From contig CAMWVM010000118.1 in assembly GCA_947177715.1 (NCBI GenBank), positions 1 through 5,527 of the forward strand: a DNA stretch of 5,527 bases, given 5' to 3'. This DNA comes from an uncultured Ruminococcus sp. (GTDB lineage Bacteria; Bacillota; Clostridia; Oscillospirales; Ruminococcaceae). Numbering within the stretch: position 1 is the stretch's first letter; each line of letters begins with the position of its first letter. Of the stretch, positions 1 to 5,527 are shown in pieces. The position numbers and the translations under genes were made by a program. The notes below the pieces were generated by a model, which was given only the letters and a program-made list of their open reading frames with translations, did no database searches and was not told the origin of the DNA.

Positions 1-315
1 GCCCGTAGGGATCTCTGCACTGTATGTAAAATCACTGCTGTAACAAGTAAACGTGCGTTTAATGCCGTCCTGCTCGACGGTAACGGGAAAGTATGCAGGA
101 CTTGACACATTAAACAGATTATCCATCATTACTTTATTCGCGCTTTCTAAAAATGAATATTTCAAAACGACTTTCCTTGTAAGCCCTTGAATATCGCCCA
201 CCGTTTCCCCTGTAGAAACTCTGCCGGAATTGTTTGCCCATGTCTTATATGTTAGGAAAGTGCTGCTCTCAATATCAGCACTGGGGAGCAGCACTCCTCT
301 TGCCCATACTTTCAT
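1..315 (-). CDS. Phage tail protein downstream of tape measure, 3' end cut off by window
   Basis: An open frame of 105 codons starts with MKVWARGVLLPSADIE and runs off the window at base 1 with no stop. Its ATG shares one base with the tape measure stop (TAATG), which indicates translational coupling. An AGGGGGTG Shine-Dalgarno-like sequence lies at 333-326, inside the end of the tape measure gene. The segment WANNSGRVSTGETVGDIQG followed by a basic beta-like stretch (TRKVVLKYSFL), then a later YFPVTVEQDG and FTCYSSDFTYSAE, looks like a small all-beta structural protein. The pattern reminds me of the roughly 110-residue DUF6711-type proteins that follow tape measure genes in Firmicutes phages. 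A distal tail protein (Dit) is the alternative from position alone. No signal peptide or catalytic motif is visible. That it is a real gene is well supported by the open frame, start site and context; the family assignment is tentative. Confidence 0.75.
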   Translation of the reverse strand, partial: MKVWARGVLLPSADIESSTFLTYKTWANNSGRVSTGETVGDIQGLTRKVVLKYSFLESANKVMMDNLFNVSSPAYFPVTVEQDGIKRTFTCYSSDFTYSAEIPTG

Positions 316-3300
316 TAGATTAGTGCACCCCCTGTTCTAACCTTGTGCTCTCTATAAAGCTTAACAATAGCTTTCCAAAGTGTACGTTCGTTAATTTTAC
401 CCTCAAAAGTAAAGTCAAGGGATTTAAGGATATCTACAATTTCACGAAGCAAAGCTATAATTTCAGATATTCCCGCGCCGTCTGTTAACATGCCTTGCAG
501 TTTGCTTAATGGAGCGATCACCTCAGGGTCTGCCTTTGCGTTGCGGTTATCACCCACCATTGCCAACGTTGGAGCTGTAGCAAGTCCGCCCGTAGCCAGC
601 CTTGGAATTTTGGGTATATCAACAGTTGGGATATCAAAACCAAATGTTTCGCCTCCTACTACAGGTACCCAGTCAGGTATGTCAAATGACAGCTTGTTAA
701 TTCCGTCAATTACCCAGTTGATACCGCTTTCGACAGCGCCAAGCATAGCATTAACTGCGCCGATTATTAGATTAATAGGTGCTTTTACAACAGTGACTAA
801 GCCATCCCAAACGCCCTTGAGAATCTCCTTTATTCCCTCCCAAGCACTGCTCCAATTACCAGTAAACACGCCTTTGATAAACTGAATAATTCCGCCTAAA
901 ATATTTTTTATGGAGCCAAATATACCAGAGAATAAATTTTTAAAGAAATCTGCAATAGGCGTTAAAATTGATTTTATAACCGACACCATAGTTTTGAAAA
1001 TGGATTTGACAAGTTCGATACCTTTTTTGATAGCTCCTAAAAGTCCATCAATCAGAAATCCGCCCATTTCTGCCAAAACTTTAGACGGGCTGTGAATGCC
1101 AAACACTTTTTTAAAGCCATCAATAAATGGTTTAAAAATATGCTCTTTAATCCATGTATACAATGACTTAAGTGCGTCGCCTATTCCTTTAAACAAGCCT
1201 GCAACGATATTTCCACCGCAATCTTGTATCTTTTCCTTAAAATAATCACGTATTTTAAATACAGCTTCTTTTATGAAGCCCCAAAGCAAAGAAACAAAGG
1301 CGCCAATTAATTCGCCGATAGTTTTAAAAAGCTTTGATATGATCCCGCCCCAATCGATTGATTTTACAAGCGTCCACAGCTTTTCACCGATCCCTTGCCA
1401 ATCTACAGTTTCGAGGAATCCCATTATAGTATCAAACAGTCCTTTTATGGATTCCGATATGGTTTCGCCAAGCTTTGCCCAGTCTATTTCATCAAACCAA
1501 GCATTAACCGATTCTCCAATCGACTGTCCAAATCCCGAAAAATCAAAGTTGGTAACAAAAGCATAAAGCGTGTCAATGAGAGCAGTCCACTTAGAAGCTA
1601 AGGTTCGACCTATTAATTCCCAGTCAGTGTCCTCTATTGCACCATTAAGGAAATCGGCAATGCCCTTCCCTAAAGCGCCCCAATCAAAGGTTTTCATAAA
1701 CGTATACATACCACCGAATATGGTATTGATACCGTTGCCGAAAGCTTTACCGAGCTGTTTCCATTTCAGTTTTTTAACAAAGCCGTTAAGTCCGTCGGCA
1801 ACGCCTTTCATAAAACCGTTGACTTTTTTCTGCACTTTGCTCCAATTAATACCTAAAAATGCGGAGTTGACCTTTTCGGCAAGTAATGAGCCTACGCCTT
1901 TCCAATCACCTGAACGGATAGCCTCTTTCATGCGTTCAGCCCAGTCAGGGAGCTTAACGTTATCTCCATTTATAGCAGAGTAATCAATACCATTGTCAGA
2001 ACTTTCGGAACTGCTGTCACTGCTTGTATCCTGAGCGACGTTCATTTCATCAAAGCTTGCAAGATATGTAGAATTCTTTTTAGCTTCTTTGCCGACTTCT
2101 TTGACCTTTTTCACAGTTTCGAGAGATTTTTTGTATGTAGAGCCGAACAACTCGGAGGTGAAAGTCGCTATCATCTTTGTGGCAGCCGCCAATCCCGACA
2201 TAAGGGTATTGATCGCTGGCATAATAGCATTAATTATAGGGGCGAAAGCTATTTGAAGATTAGCCTTGATTTCATTCAAAGACTTTGCAAATTCATCGTT
2301 GCCGCTGCAAGCGTCAGTTATTGCTGATTTAAGCCCTCTAAAAACAGCGTATAATCCTGCCATAAGCAAAGCAGATTTTGCGGCTGACTTGATGGATTTA
2401 CCTAATTTGCTTAAGGGTTTAGACGCTCCGTCGGCGCTGCTCTTGAATTTGCCTATTTTTGATTTAAGTGAATCAAGTGCCTTGCCTCCAACAGATTTTA
2501 AAGAATTAAATGCCCCTCCGAGAGTGTTTTTGACGGTATTTCCGATGCGTTTAATTCTTGAATCAGATTTTGAAGCATATTTTTCTTGTATAGCCTTAAT
2601 TTTTTCAGCGCTTTTCTGTTGTATAGCCTTAATTTCTTCGGCATTTTTTTCATTGATAGCAGCAATTTTTGCCGCGGTTTTCTCATTAATTGCTTTTATT
2701 TGAGCTGCGTATTTCTCATGAATATCTTTAATCTTTTCATTGTAAGATTCTATAGTTTGAGTTAATTTATCGGCTTTAGGATTTTCAATTTTTTTCTGCA
2801 ATTTCTCCATATGAGATTGCAAAGAAAGTAATTGTTTTTCTGTAGCATTGATTTGCGAAATAATTTTGGAAGCGTCCGCCTCGCTTTGTGTTTTCTCCAA
2901 TTCATCATTGAGTTCCTGCCATTTCTTTTGAAGCAAATCGGCTTTTTCATGTGTGTTTTCAAGTTCCTGTTCAAGACGTTTGACTGGGTCAGTTTGAATT
3001 TCAAATTTGCCCAGCTTTTCTTTGATTTTTTCTCCGGTTTCTGCTATCTTTTCATTGATCTTATTAATAGGATCTTCTATGCCTTGAGCGTCCAACAAAT
3101 CTTTAGCCGTAACTGTTTTTACAGTTATTTTCTTGGTTATTGGTTTTGAGGCAGCAGAAGTTGCAGAATTTAAAGCTTCATTTGCTTTTCTCTGTAGTTC
3201 CTTCATTGGTTTAACAGCGTCAGCCGCTAACTTATCCATGCTGGCTTTAGTGGAATTTTTAAAATTATCAACCGATTTTTCTGCGCCATCAAAAGCCTTG

Positions 3301-3434
3301 TCAACTGTTTTTGCCACTGTTTCCATTGGTTTTTGGAACCCACTCTGAATAGTCGATTTTATTTTATCGAGCTGCTTCTGCAAATTTTCCTTGATAACCA
3401 AATCAAGACTGATAACTCCGACAGATGTACCCAT
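315..3434 (-). CDS. Phage tail tape measure protein
   Basis: This 1039-residue protein is the ruler and scaffold of a non-contractile tail; at about 0.15 nm per residue it predicts a tail near 156 nm. Residues 1-150 are helical, and 150-290 form a charged coiled coil that includes five 11-residue repeats (about 228-286). Hydrophobic helices follow at 350-371 and 390-425, then the motif FDEMNVAQD (461-469) and a Ser-rich linker (470-480). Residues 495-700 hold spaced Trp repeats. FGIHSPSKVLAEMGGFLIDG (778-797) and NWSSAWEGIKEI (860-871) are recurrent tape measure motifs. LATGGLATAPTLAMVGD (946-962) with PEVIAPL (970-976) is the usual C-terminal signature. I see no lysozyme or peptidase domain. 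The start has AAGGCGGGTGA just upstream, and the gene lies 30 bases after the chaperone extension, the canonical position. Frames on the opposite strand are shadows. Confidence 0.97.
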   Translation of the reverse strand: MGTSVGVISLDLVIKENLQKQLDKIKSTIQSGFQKPMETVAKTVDKAFDGAEKSVDNFKNSTKASMDKLAADAVKPMKELQRKANEALNSATSAASKPITKKITVKTVTAKDLLDAQGIEDPINKINEKIAETGEKIKEKLGKFEIQTDPVKRLEQELENTHEKADLLQKKWQELNDELEKTQSEADASKIISQINATEKQLLSLQSHMEKLQKKIENPKADKLTQTIESYNEKIKDIHEKYAAQIKAINEKTAAKIAAINEKNAEEIKAIQQKSAEKIKAIQEKYASKSDSRIKRIGNTVKNTLGGAFNSLKSVGGKALDSLKSKIGKFKSSADGASKPLSKLGKSIKSAAKSALLMAGLYAVFRGLKSAITDACSGNDEFAKSLNEIKANLQIAFAPIINAIMPAINTLMSGLAAATKMIATFTSELFGSTYKKSLETVKKVKEVGKEAKKNSTYLASFDEMNVAQDTSSDSSSESSDNGIDYSAINGDNVKLPDWAERMKEAIRSGDWKGVGSLLAEKVNSAFLGINWSKVQKKVNGFMKGVADGLNGFVKKLKWKQLGKAFGNGINTIFGGMYTFMKTFDWGALGKGIADFLNGAIEDTDWELIGRTLASKWTALIDTLYAFVTNFDFSGFGQSIGESVNAWFDEIDWAKLGETISESIKGLFDTIMGFLETVDWQGIGEKLWTLVKSIDWGGIISKLFKTIGELIGAFVSLLWGFIKEAVFKIRDYFKEKIQDCGGNIVAGLFKGIGDALKSLYTWIKEHIFKPFIDGFKKVFGIHSPSKVLAEMGGFLIDGLLGAIKKGIELVKSIFKTMVSVIKSILTPIADFFKNLFSGIFGSIKNILGGIIQFIKGVFTGNWSSAWEGIKEILKGVWDGLVTVVKAPINLIIGAVNAMLGAVESGINWVIDGINKLSFDIPDWVPVVGGETFGFDIPTVDIPKIPRLATGGLATAPTLAMVGDNRNAKADPEVIAPLSKLQGMLTDGAGISEIIALLREIVDILKSLDFTFEGKINERTLWKAIVKLYREHKVRTGGALI
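1335..1952 (-). repeat. Trp-anchored helical repeats in the tape measure protein
   Basis: Residues 495-700 of the tape measure protein repeat a degenerate unit of the form (I/V/F)DW..(L/I)G followed by amphipathic helix. Aromatic anchors fall at W511, W531, W558, W585, W605, F632, W652, W679 and W695. The spacings are 20, 27, 27, 20, 27, 20, 27 and 16 residues, largely an alternation of 20 and 27. The DNA is too diverged to be a recent tandem duplication. Trp/Phe-anchored repeats are known in tape measure proteins; the 20/27 rhythm is what I read here. Confidence 0.7.
2578..2745 (-). repeat. Five 33-bp repeats encoding 11-residue coiled-coil units
   Basis: The + strand shows related 12-base cores at 2589, 2622, 2655, 2688 and 2721, exactly 33 bases apart; the first two cores are identical (TATAGCCTTAAT). 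In protein terms these are hendecads: EKYAAQIKAIN, EKTAAKIAAIN, EKNAEEIKAIQ and QKSAEKIKAIQ, preceded by the weaker ESYNEKIKDIH. The 11-residue (hendecad) pattern with Ile and Ala in core positions predicts a nearly straight, long coiled coil. The unit number could change by in-frame slippage or recombination. Confidence 0.88.
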
Positions 3435-3464
3435 ATTTTCACCCGCCTTTCTTAACGTATTTTT

Positions 3465-3863
3465 TTACAGGAACATGTTACGGAACATATTTTCCAGTTC
3501 TTCTATAGCTTTTTTTGCGTCCTGCGGATTCTGATTCTCACGTTTCTGACATGCACAGACGTTTTTCCACTCGTTTCTTATACGGTGTTCATGCTTGGAA
3601 AAGTGTTTCAGACGGTCTTTGTCGTTTTCTTTTCGTATTAGCACCGTCTGACCCAGTGGAGTATCCTCCATAATTCCCGCAACAAGAGAAATCCAATCAG
3701 CATATGAAAGCTCCTCCTGTTCAGACGGTAATACATGATACTGCTTTGCTATAGACTGAACAATAAGCTCCTTGTCGTATTCAAGGTCGTACCATGTTTC
3801 TTCATTTGCTCTGTTCGATTGGTTTTTGAAATCGTTCTTCTTTGTCCTTGGGTTTTTCTCCCG
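3465..3863 (-). CDS. Frameshifted C-terminal extension of tail assembly chaperone (gpT-like part of a G-GT pair)
   Basis: This frame is open from just after a TGA at 3866-3864 to the TAA at 3467-3465. It encodes a coherent protein part: EETWYDLEYDKELIVQSIA, then EELSYADWISLVAGIMEDTP, then LGQTVLIRKENDKDRLKHF and IRNEWKN. The first ATG is at 3671 and would give only 68 residues, cutting the conserved part in the middle. Between 3863 and 3672 I find no in-frame ATG, GTG or TTG. The frame overlaps the end of the preceding chaperone gene (stop at 3804-3802) and lies directly before the tape measure gene, exactly as gpGT extensions do in lambda-like tails. A fusion of about 222 residues is expected by -2 (or +1) frameshifting. 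The fusion would bridge the tape measure protein (G part) and tube subunits (T part). The family resembles clostridial phage chaperone proteins; I cannot name a Pfam entry with certainty. Independent translation from a rare start is the alternative. Confidence 0.85.
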   Translation of the reverse strand, partial: REKNPRTKKNDFKNQSNRANEETWYDLEYDKELIVQSIAKQYHVLPSEQEELSYADWISLVAGIMEDTPLGQTVLIRKENDKDRLKHFSKHEHRIRNEWKNVCACQKRENQNPQDAKKAIEELENMFRNMFL

Positions 3864-4131
3864 TCATAGCGGACATAACCAAAGCTGCAAGCTCCTGATA
3901 TGCCGCAAAAGATAAGTCCATAGCACTGATTTCTTTTGCGTTTTTAGCGCCGAACGCCAAATCAAACATTTTGTCGATATCGTCCATATCCATATCATCA
4001 CGGTCTTTGTACATTTGCATGATTTTTTTGACCGTCTTAGCTCTGTCATCAACAGGATAAATCTTTTCGCCGATTCGTATTTCAGGTGTTCCTACCAGTA
4101 ATTTGTTATCAAGTGTATACATCTTTGACAT
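3802..4131 (-). CDS. Tail assembly chaperone, gpG-like
   Basis: A 109-residue acidic and helical protein, starting MSKMYTLDNKLLVGTPEIRI and ending KPIEQSK. Role: a cytoplasmic, non-virion chaperone that keeps the long tape measure protein soluble and helps tube assembly around it. I infer this from size, from position between the major tail protein and the tape measure gene, and from the second open frame overlapping its 3' end. The predicted order is a short beta N-terminus (about 1-30), then helices (RAKTVKKIMQMYKDRD, DDIDKMFDLAFG, DLSFAAYQELAALVMSAMTG) and a charged tail in which the frameshift would occur. An in-frame ATG at 4170 would add 13 residues (MLIILYLKSEVII) but has no ribosome binding site and falls in the hairpin zone. 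The ATG at 4131 has GTGAGG eight bases upstream, so I chose it. The stop is TGA. Confidence 0.85.
   Translation of the reverse strand: MSKMYTLDNKLLVGTPEIRIGEKIYPVDDRAKTVKKIMQMYKDRDDMDMDDIDKMFDLAFGAKNAKEISAMDLSFAAYQELAALVMSAMTGEKPKDKEERFQKPIEQSK
3852..3861 (-). promoter_or_regulatory. Candidate -2 frameshift slippery site (GGAGAAAAAC)
   Basis: In the zero frame the mRNA reads GGA GAA AAA CCC. Moving both tRNAs back two bases re-pairs GAA on GAG and AAA on AAA, both cognate, and the next codon becomes AAC in the extension frame. The extension frame opens only two codons before this point (TGA at 3866-3864), so the motif sits at the first permitted place. Other possible slips in the overlap are +1 at CCC-A (3852-3849) or at TTT-C (3831-3828). 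The choice of site is inference. Confidence 0.5.
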
Positions 4132-4139
4132 AATAATAA

Positions 4140-4145
4140 CCTCAC
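4140..4145 (-). promoter_or_regulatory. Ribosome binding site fixing the chaperone start at 4131
   Basis: GTGAGG lies eight bases before the ATG at 4131. Nothing comparable precedes the longer in-frame ATG at 4170. This supports the 109-residue form over the 122-residue form. Confidence 0.7.
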
Positions 4146-4162
4146 TTTTCAAGTATAAAATT

Positions 4163-4192
4163 ATCAGCACCCCGATTTCTCAGAATGCTGAT
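4163..4192 (-). terminator. Intergenic hairpin after the major tail protein gene, possible partial terminator or mRNA-stabilising stem
   Basis: In the mRNA, ATCAGCA (4192-4186) pairs with TGCTGAT (4169-4163), a perfect 7-bp stem with a 16-base loop, followed by AATTTTATA. The U-run is short and interrupted, so full termination is doubtful. Placement right after the gene for the most abundant tail protein fits partial termination or protection of the 3' end of its message, lowering chaperone expression relative to the tube protein. Function is inferred; only the inverted repeat is seen. Confidence 0.4.
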
Positions 4193-4208
4193 TTTGATTA
4201 ATAAATTA

Positions 4209-4658
4209 TTATTCGGATATTGGAGCTGCTTCTGAAAATGTGGGCTTGCCGTCGGACATAAAGTCAAATGCAAGCGGAGCAGCCGCCGTGCTATCTCCTG
4301 AACCCCATTCGGTTACATTTATAACGCCTCTCATTGTAAGAGTTGCGCCCGACGGGAACTCCCACACAAGAGTTGTTGTTGCTTCCGAGCCCATTTTTAA
4401 AGCAATATCGTTTATATAGTTGTTTCCTCTGTCACCGACATTTCTCTTTCCTGACACGGAGATTGTAATAGATTTTCCGGTTACAAGTCTTCTCGTCCAT
4501 CCCAGCTGATCGTAAGGCTTCCACTCCTCTACATTACCATCAATAGAAACTGAAAAGGATTCCATATCGGCAATAGTTGCTAAGTCCTTTGGTTCTCCAC
4601 TTCCACCCTTACAATCAATTCTAAACTGGTTTTCATAACATGGATATACTCCCGGCAT
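4209..4658 (-). CDS. Major tail (tube) protein
   Basis: A 149-residue protein that should polymerise as stacked hexamer rings to form the tail tube around the tape measure. Family-like landmarks in order are: MPGVYPCYENQFRIDCKG (1-18), IADMESFSVSIDGNVEEWKP (29-48), DQLGWTRRLVTGKSITISVS (50-69), GKRNVGDRGNNYINDIA (70-86), WEFPSGATLTMRGVINVTEW (98-117), and the ending FDFMSDGKPTF (130-140). EEW, GW.RRL.TGK and GKRN.GDRGN match a major tail protein family common in Firmicutes siphoviruses, and the length is normal for it. A strong AAGGAAGGA site sits just before the ATG, inside the last codons of the upstream gene, with a 2-base gap between the genes. High expression is expected. No Ig-like decoration domain is present at the C-terminus. 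Confidence 0.93.
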   Translation of the reverse strand: MPGVYPCYENQFRIDCKGGSGEPKDLATIADMESFSVSIDGNVEEWKPYDQLGWTRRLVTGKSITISVSGKRNVGDRGNNYINDIALKMGSEATTTLVWEFPSGATLTMRGVINVTEWGSGDSTAAAPLAFDFMSDGKPTFSEAAPISE

Positions 4659-4660
4659 AA

Positions 4661-5059
4661 TTATTCCTTCCTTTCATAATAAACTATAGCTTCAATAACA
4701 TATTCACAAACGCCCCTCTCATCTTTTCCTACAGAAACTGGGTCATTGCAGCTGATAAAATGAACTGTGAAATCATCTGTTTTATATCCCCGAACGTCGG
4801 TAAGCGTTTCAAGTATCAAATCTGCCTCCTGCTCAGCAAACGTAGGATTATCCGTCCAGTGAATAAGTATTGAAATTTTCTTTTCTAATGTTTTTGTACA
4901 GGATTTGCCACCTATACATATTTTGTGTTTACCGCCCCTTTTAGCGTCGTATACGCCTATAGAGCGGTCAAGATTTGCATTTATACTCCCTGCAAAAACG
5001 TCCTCAAATTGGAGAATGTCAGCAAGCATATCAGCAATGTTTAGTAATGTTAATCTCAT
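4661..5059 (-). CDS. Minor capsid protein / tail terminator-like protein
   Basis: A 132-residue protein. The landmarks are an N-terminal amphipathic helix (LLNIADMLADILQFEDVFAG), SIGVYDAKRGGKHKICIGG (33-51), SILIHWTDNPTFAEQEADLI (63-82), and the C-terminal PVSVGKDERGVCEYVIEAIV followed by YYERKE. The GVY, IGG, HWT.N...E..A and GV.EYVI pattern is that of phage 'minor capsid protein' families of Firmicutes (Minor_capsid_3 type, named from memory). Their genomic position and alpha/beta fold match tail terminators, which cap the tube and join it to the head. The ATG overlaps the preceding gene's stop (ATGA), and AAGGAG lies about 11 bases upstream. Coupling to the neighbour is likely. The exact structural role is inferred. 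Confidence 0.85.
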   Translation of the reverse strand: MRLTLLNIADMLADILQFEDVFAGSINANLDRSIGVYDAKRGGKHKICIGGKSCTKTLEKKISILIHWTDNPTFAEQEADLILETLTDVRGYKTDDFTVHFISCNDPVSVGKDERGVCEYVIEAIVYYERKE

Positions 5060-5418
5060 ACGCCTGATCTCTCCTTAAAGTCAGCTTCGAAAGCATTTTT
5101 TGCAAAGTCCTTTTTATCTCCGTCAATATATGGGTCAAGCCATAAGCCACCTGCATTATCATTATGACCTTGCTGGAAATCATATTCAGGGTGATAATAT
5201 AACCGCCTCGCTTGCGGAGAGCCTGTTACAAGTTTAACCGTATCACCCTCAACAGCCACAAACGTCTGATTATCCTGCATATCTCCTATAGCAAACGGCA
5301 TAGTGTTTGAATTTACAAGGTCAGTGAGGACCTGTTCCATAGCTTCTTCTGCTGACTTTTTTACAGCCTCCTCAAGACCTTTTATAGCCCGCATATCAAA
5401 TTCAATTTTCACGCCCAT
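5056..5418 (-). CDS. Minor capsid / head-tail connector protein
   Basis: A 120-residue protein starting MGVKIEFDMRAIKGLEEAVK. A helix (17-38 region) is followed by NTMPFAIGDMQDNQTFVAVE, a short strand region (DTVKLVTGSPQARRLYYHPE), an Asn/Gly-rich segment (HNDNAGGLWLDPYI) and a C-terminal helix (DFAKNAFEADFKER). 'P...GD.Q.N', 'ARRLYYHPEYDF' and 'GLWLDPY' are characteristic of phage minor capsid proteins of the Minor_capsid_2 / HK97 gp10-like group, which complete the head-tail joint. The residue before the glycine-aspartate (FAIGD) sits where many relatives have VP.d.G.L. The ATG at 5442 would add eight residues, but it follows a T-run without a ribosome binding site. AAAGGAG at 5436-5430 instead serves the ATG at 5418. 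The stop TGA overlaps the next start. Confidence 0.85.
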   Translation of the reverse strand: MGVKIEFDMRAIKGLEEAVKKSAEEAMEQVLTDLVNSNTMPFAIGDMQDNQTFVAVEGDTVKLVTGSPQARRLYYHPEYDFQQGHNDNAGGLWLDPYIDGDKKDFAKNAFEADFKERSGV

Positions 5419-5422
5419 ATAT

Positions 5423-5436
5423 ATCACCACTCCTTT
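5423..5436 (-). promoter_or_regulatory. Ribosome binding site fixing the minor capsid start at 5418
   Basis: The mRNA reads AAAGGAGTGGTGAT before ATATATG. This is the consensus AAAGGAGGTGAT with two inserted bases, and it lies within the codons that a start at 5442 would translate. It therefore argues for the start at 5418. Confidence 0.65.
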
Positions 5437-5467
5437 AGACATAAAAAAATACGCCCTGCATTAATGC

Positions 5468-5527
5468 CTGTCTCTTATACACAACACCGAGCCCACGAGA
5501 CTCCGGCTCATCTCCTATACCCTGATG
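5468..5527 (+). other. Sequencing adapter contamination (Nextera/Tn5 read-through)
   Basis: Bases 5468-5501 match the Nextera transposase adapter at 32 of 34 positions: CTGTCTCTTATACACA, then CCGAGCCCACGAGAC from 5487, with T-to-A differences at 5484 and 5486. Eight bases (5502-5509, TCCGGCTC) fill the i7 index slot. ATCTCCTATACCCTGATG then resembles the P7 start ATCTCGTATGCCG with several errors, as expected in a low-quality read tail. It is synthetic, should be trimmed, and no gene should be called across it. Confidence 0.97.

Noticed and set aside
2498..3004. Minus-strand frames of 62 and 80 codons in another frame inside the tape measure gene
   Set aside because: Very Lys/Arg/Leu-rich products typical of an off-frame reading of a coiled-coil coding region; no start signals or context for an internal gene.
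490..3348. Several plus-strand open frames of 61 to 145 codons opposite the tape measure gene
   Set aside because: They are antisense shadows of a well-supported 1039-residue gene, biased by its codon pattern, with no ribosome binding sites or recognisable domains.
3465..3671. A stand-alone 68-residue gene starting at 3671
   Set aside because: It would begin in the middle of the coherent extension protein; the frame remains open and protein-like far upstream, so a fusion by frameshifting explains it better.
3864..4052. Minus-strand 62-codon frame inside the chaperone gene
   Set aside because: It ends at the TGA just before the frameshift extension opens, its product is unlike any tail protein, and it is in the same frame as the extension only by coincidence of overlap.
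5443..5467. Rho-independent terminator or promoter from the T-run and palindrome upstream of the first gene
   Set aside because: In the mRNA sense the T-run is preceded only by a weak stem with wobble pairs, and the sequence is cut by adapter 25 bases upstream of the ATG at 5442, so nothing can be supported.
1..5467. A defence system, diversity-generating retroelement or other novel cargo in the phage block
   Set aside because: Every reading frame of size fits a standard tail module in canonical order; there is no extra gene, reverse transcriptase, template repeat or opposite-strand insertion.
5468..5527. A natural Tn5 end or transposon insertion
   Set aside because: Only the 19-base mosaic end resembles Tn5; the following CCGAGCCCACGAGAC, index-length gap and P7-like tail are synthetic library sequence.

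Overview
The window is a block of siphovirus-type (long, non-contractile tail) morphogenesis genes. All genes lie on the minus strand, so they are read from high to low coordinates. The moderate-to-low GC content, AGGAGG-like ribosome binding sites, TGA and TAA used as real stops (standard code 11), and the families present all suggest a prophage or phage of an anaerobic gut-type Firmicute (Clostridia, Ruminococcus/Oscillospira/Lachnospira-like). The host is inferred from style only; no host gene is present.

In transcription order the layout is: a minor capsid / head-tail connector protein (5418-5056), a tail-terminator-like minor capsid protein overlapping it by ATGA (5059-4661), the major tail tube protein (4658-4209), a short gap with a hairpin, a tail assembly chaperone of the gpG type (4131-3802), a frameshifted extension in another frame (3863-3465) that should give a gpGT-type fusion, the 1039-residue tape measure protein (3434-315), and a gene starting in a TAATG overlap with the tape measure stop that runs off the window at base 1. 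There is no stretch over 300 bases without a gene, and no tRNA, CRISPR array, transposase or promoter was seen.

The genes form one assembly line. The first two products finish the head-tail joint and tail end. The tube protein polymerises around the tape measure, whose length sets tail length. The G/GT chaperones hold the tape measure and recruit tube subunits. The partial last gene sits where distal-tail/baseplate genes normally begin.

The last 60 bases (5468-5527) are not biological. They read as a Nextera/Tn5 sequencing adapter, then an 8-base index slot and a degraded P7 tail. The contig therefore ends artificially just upstream of the first gene.

I found no new defence or mobile system. 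The most interesting biology is the chaperone overlap: the extension frame has no usable start codon before its conserved part, and a GGAGAAAAAC motif allows a clean -2 slip. Two long-period repeat systems in the tape measure protein come next.
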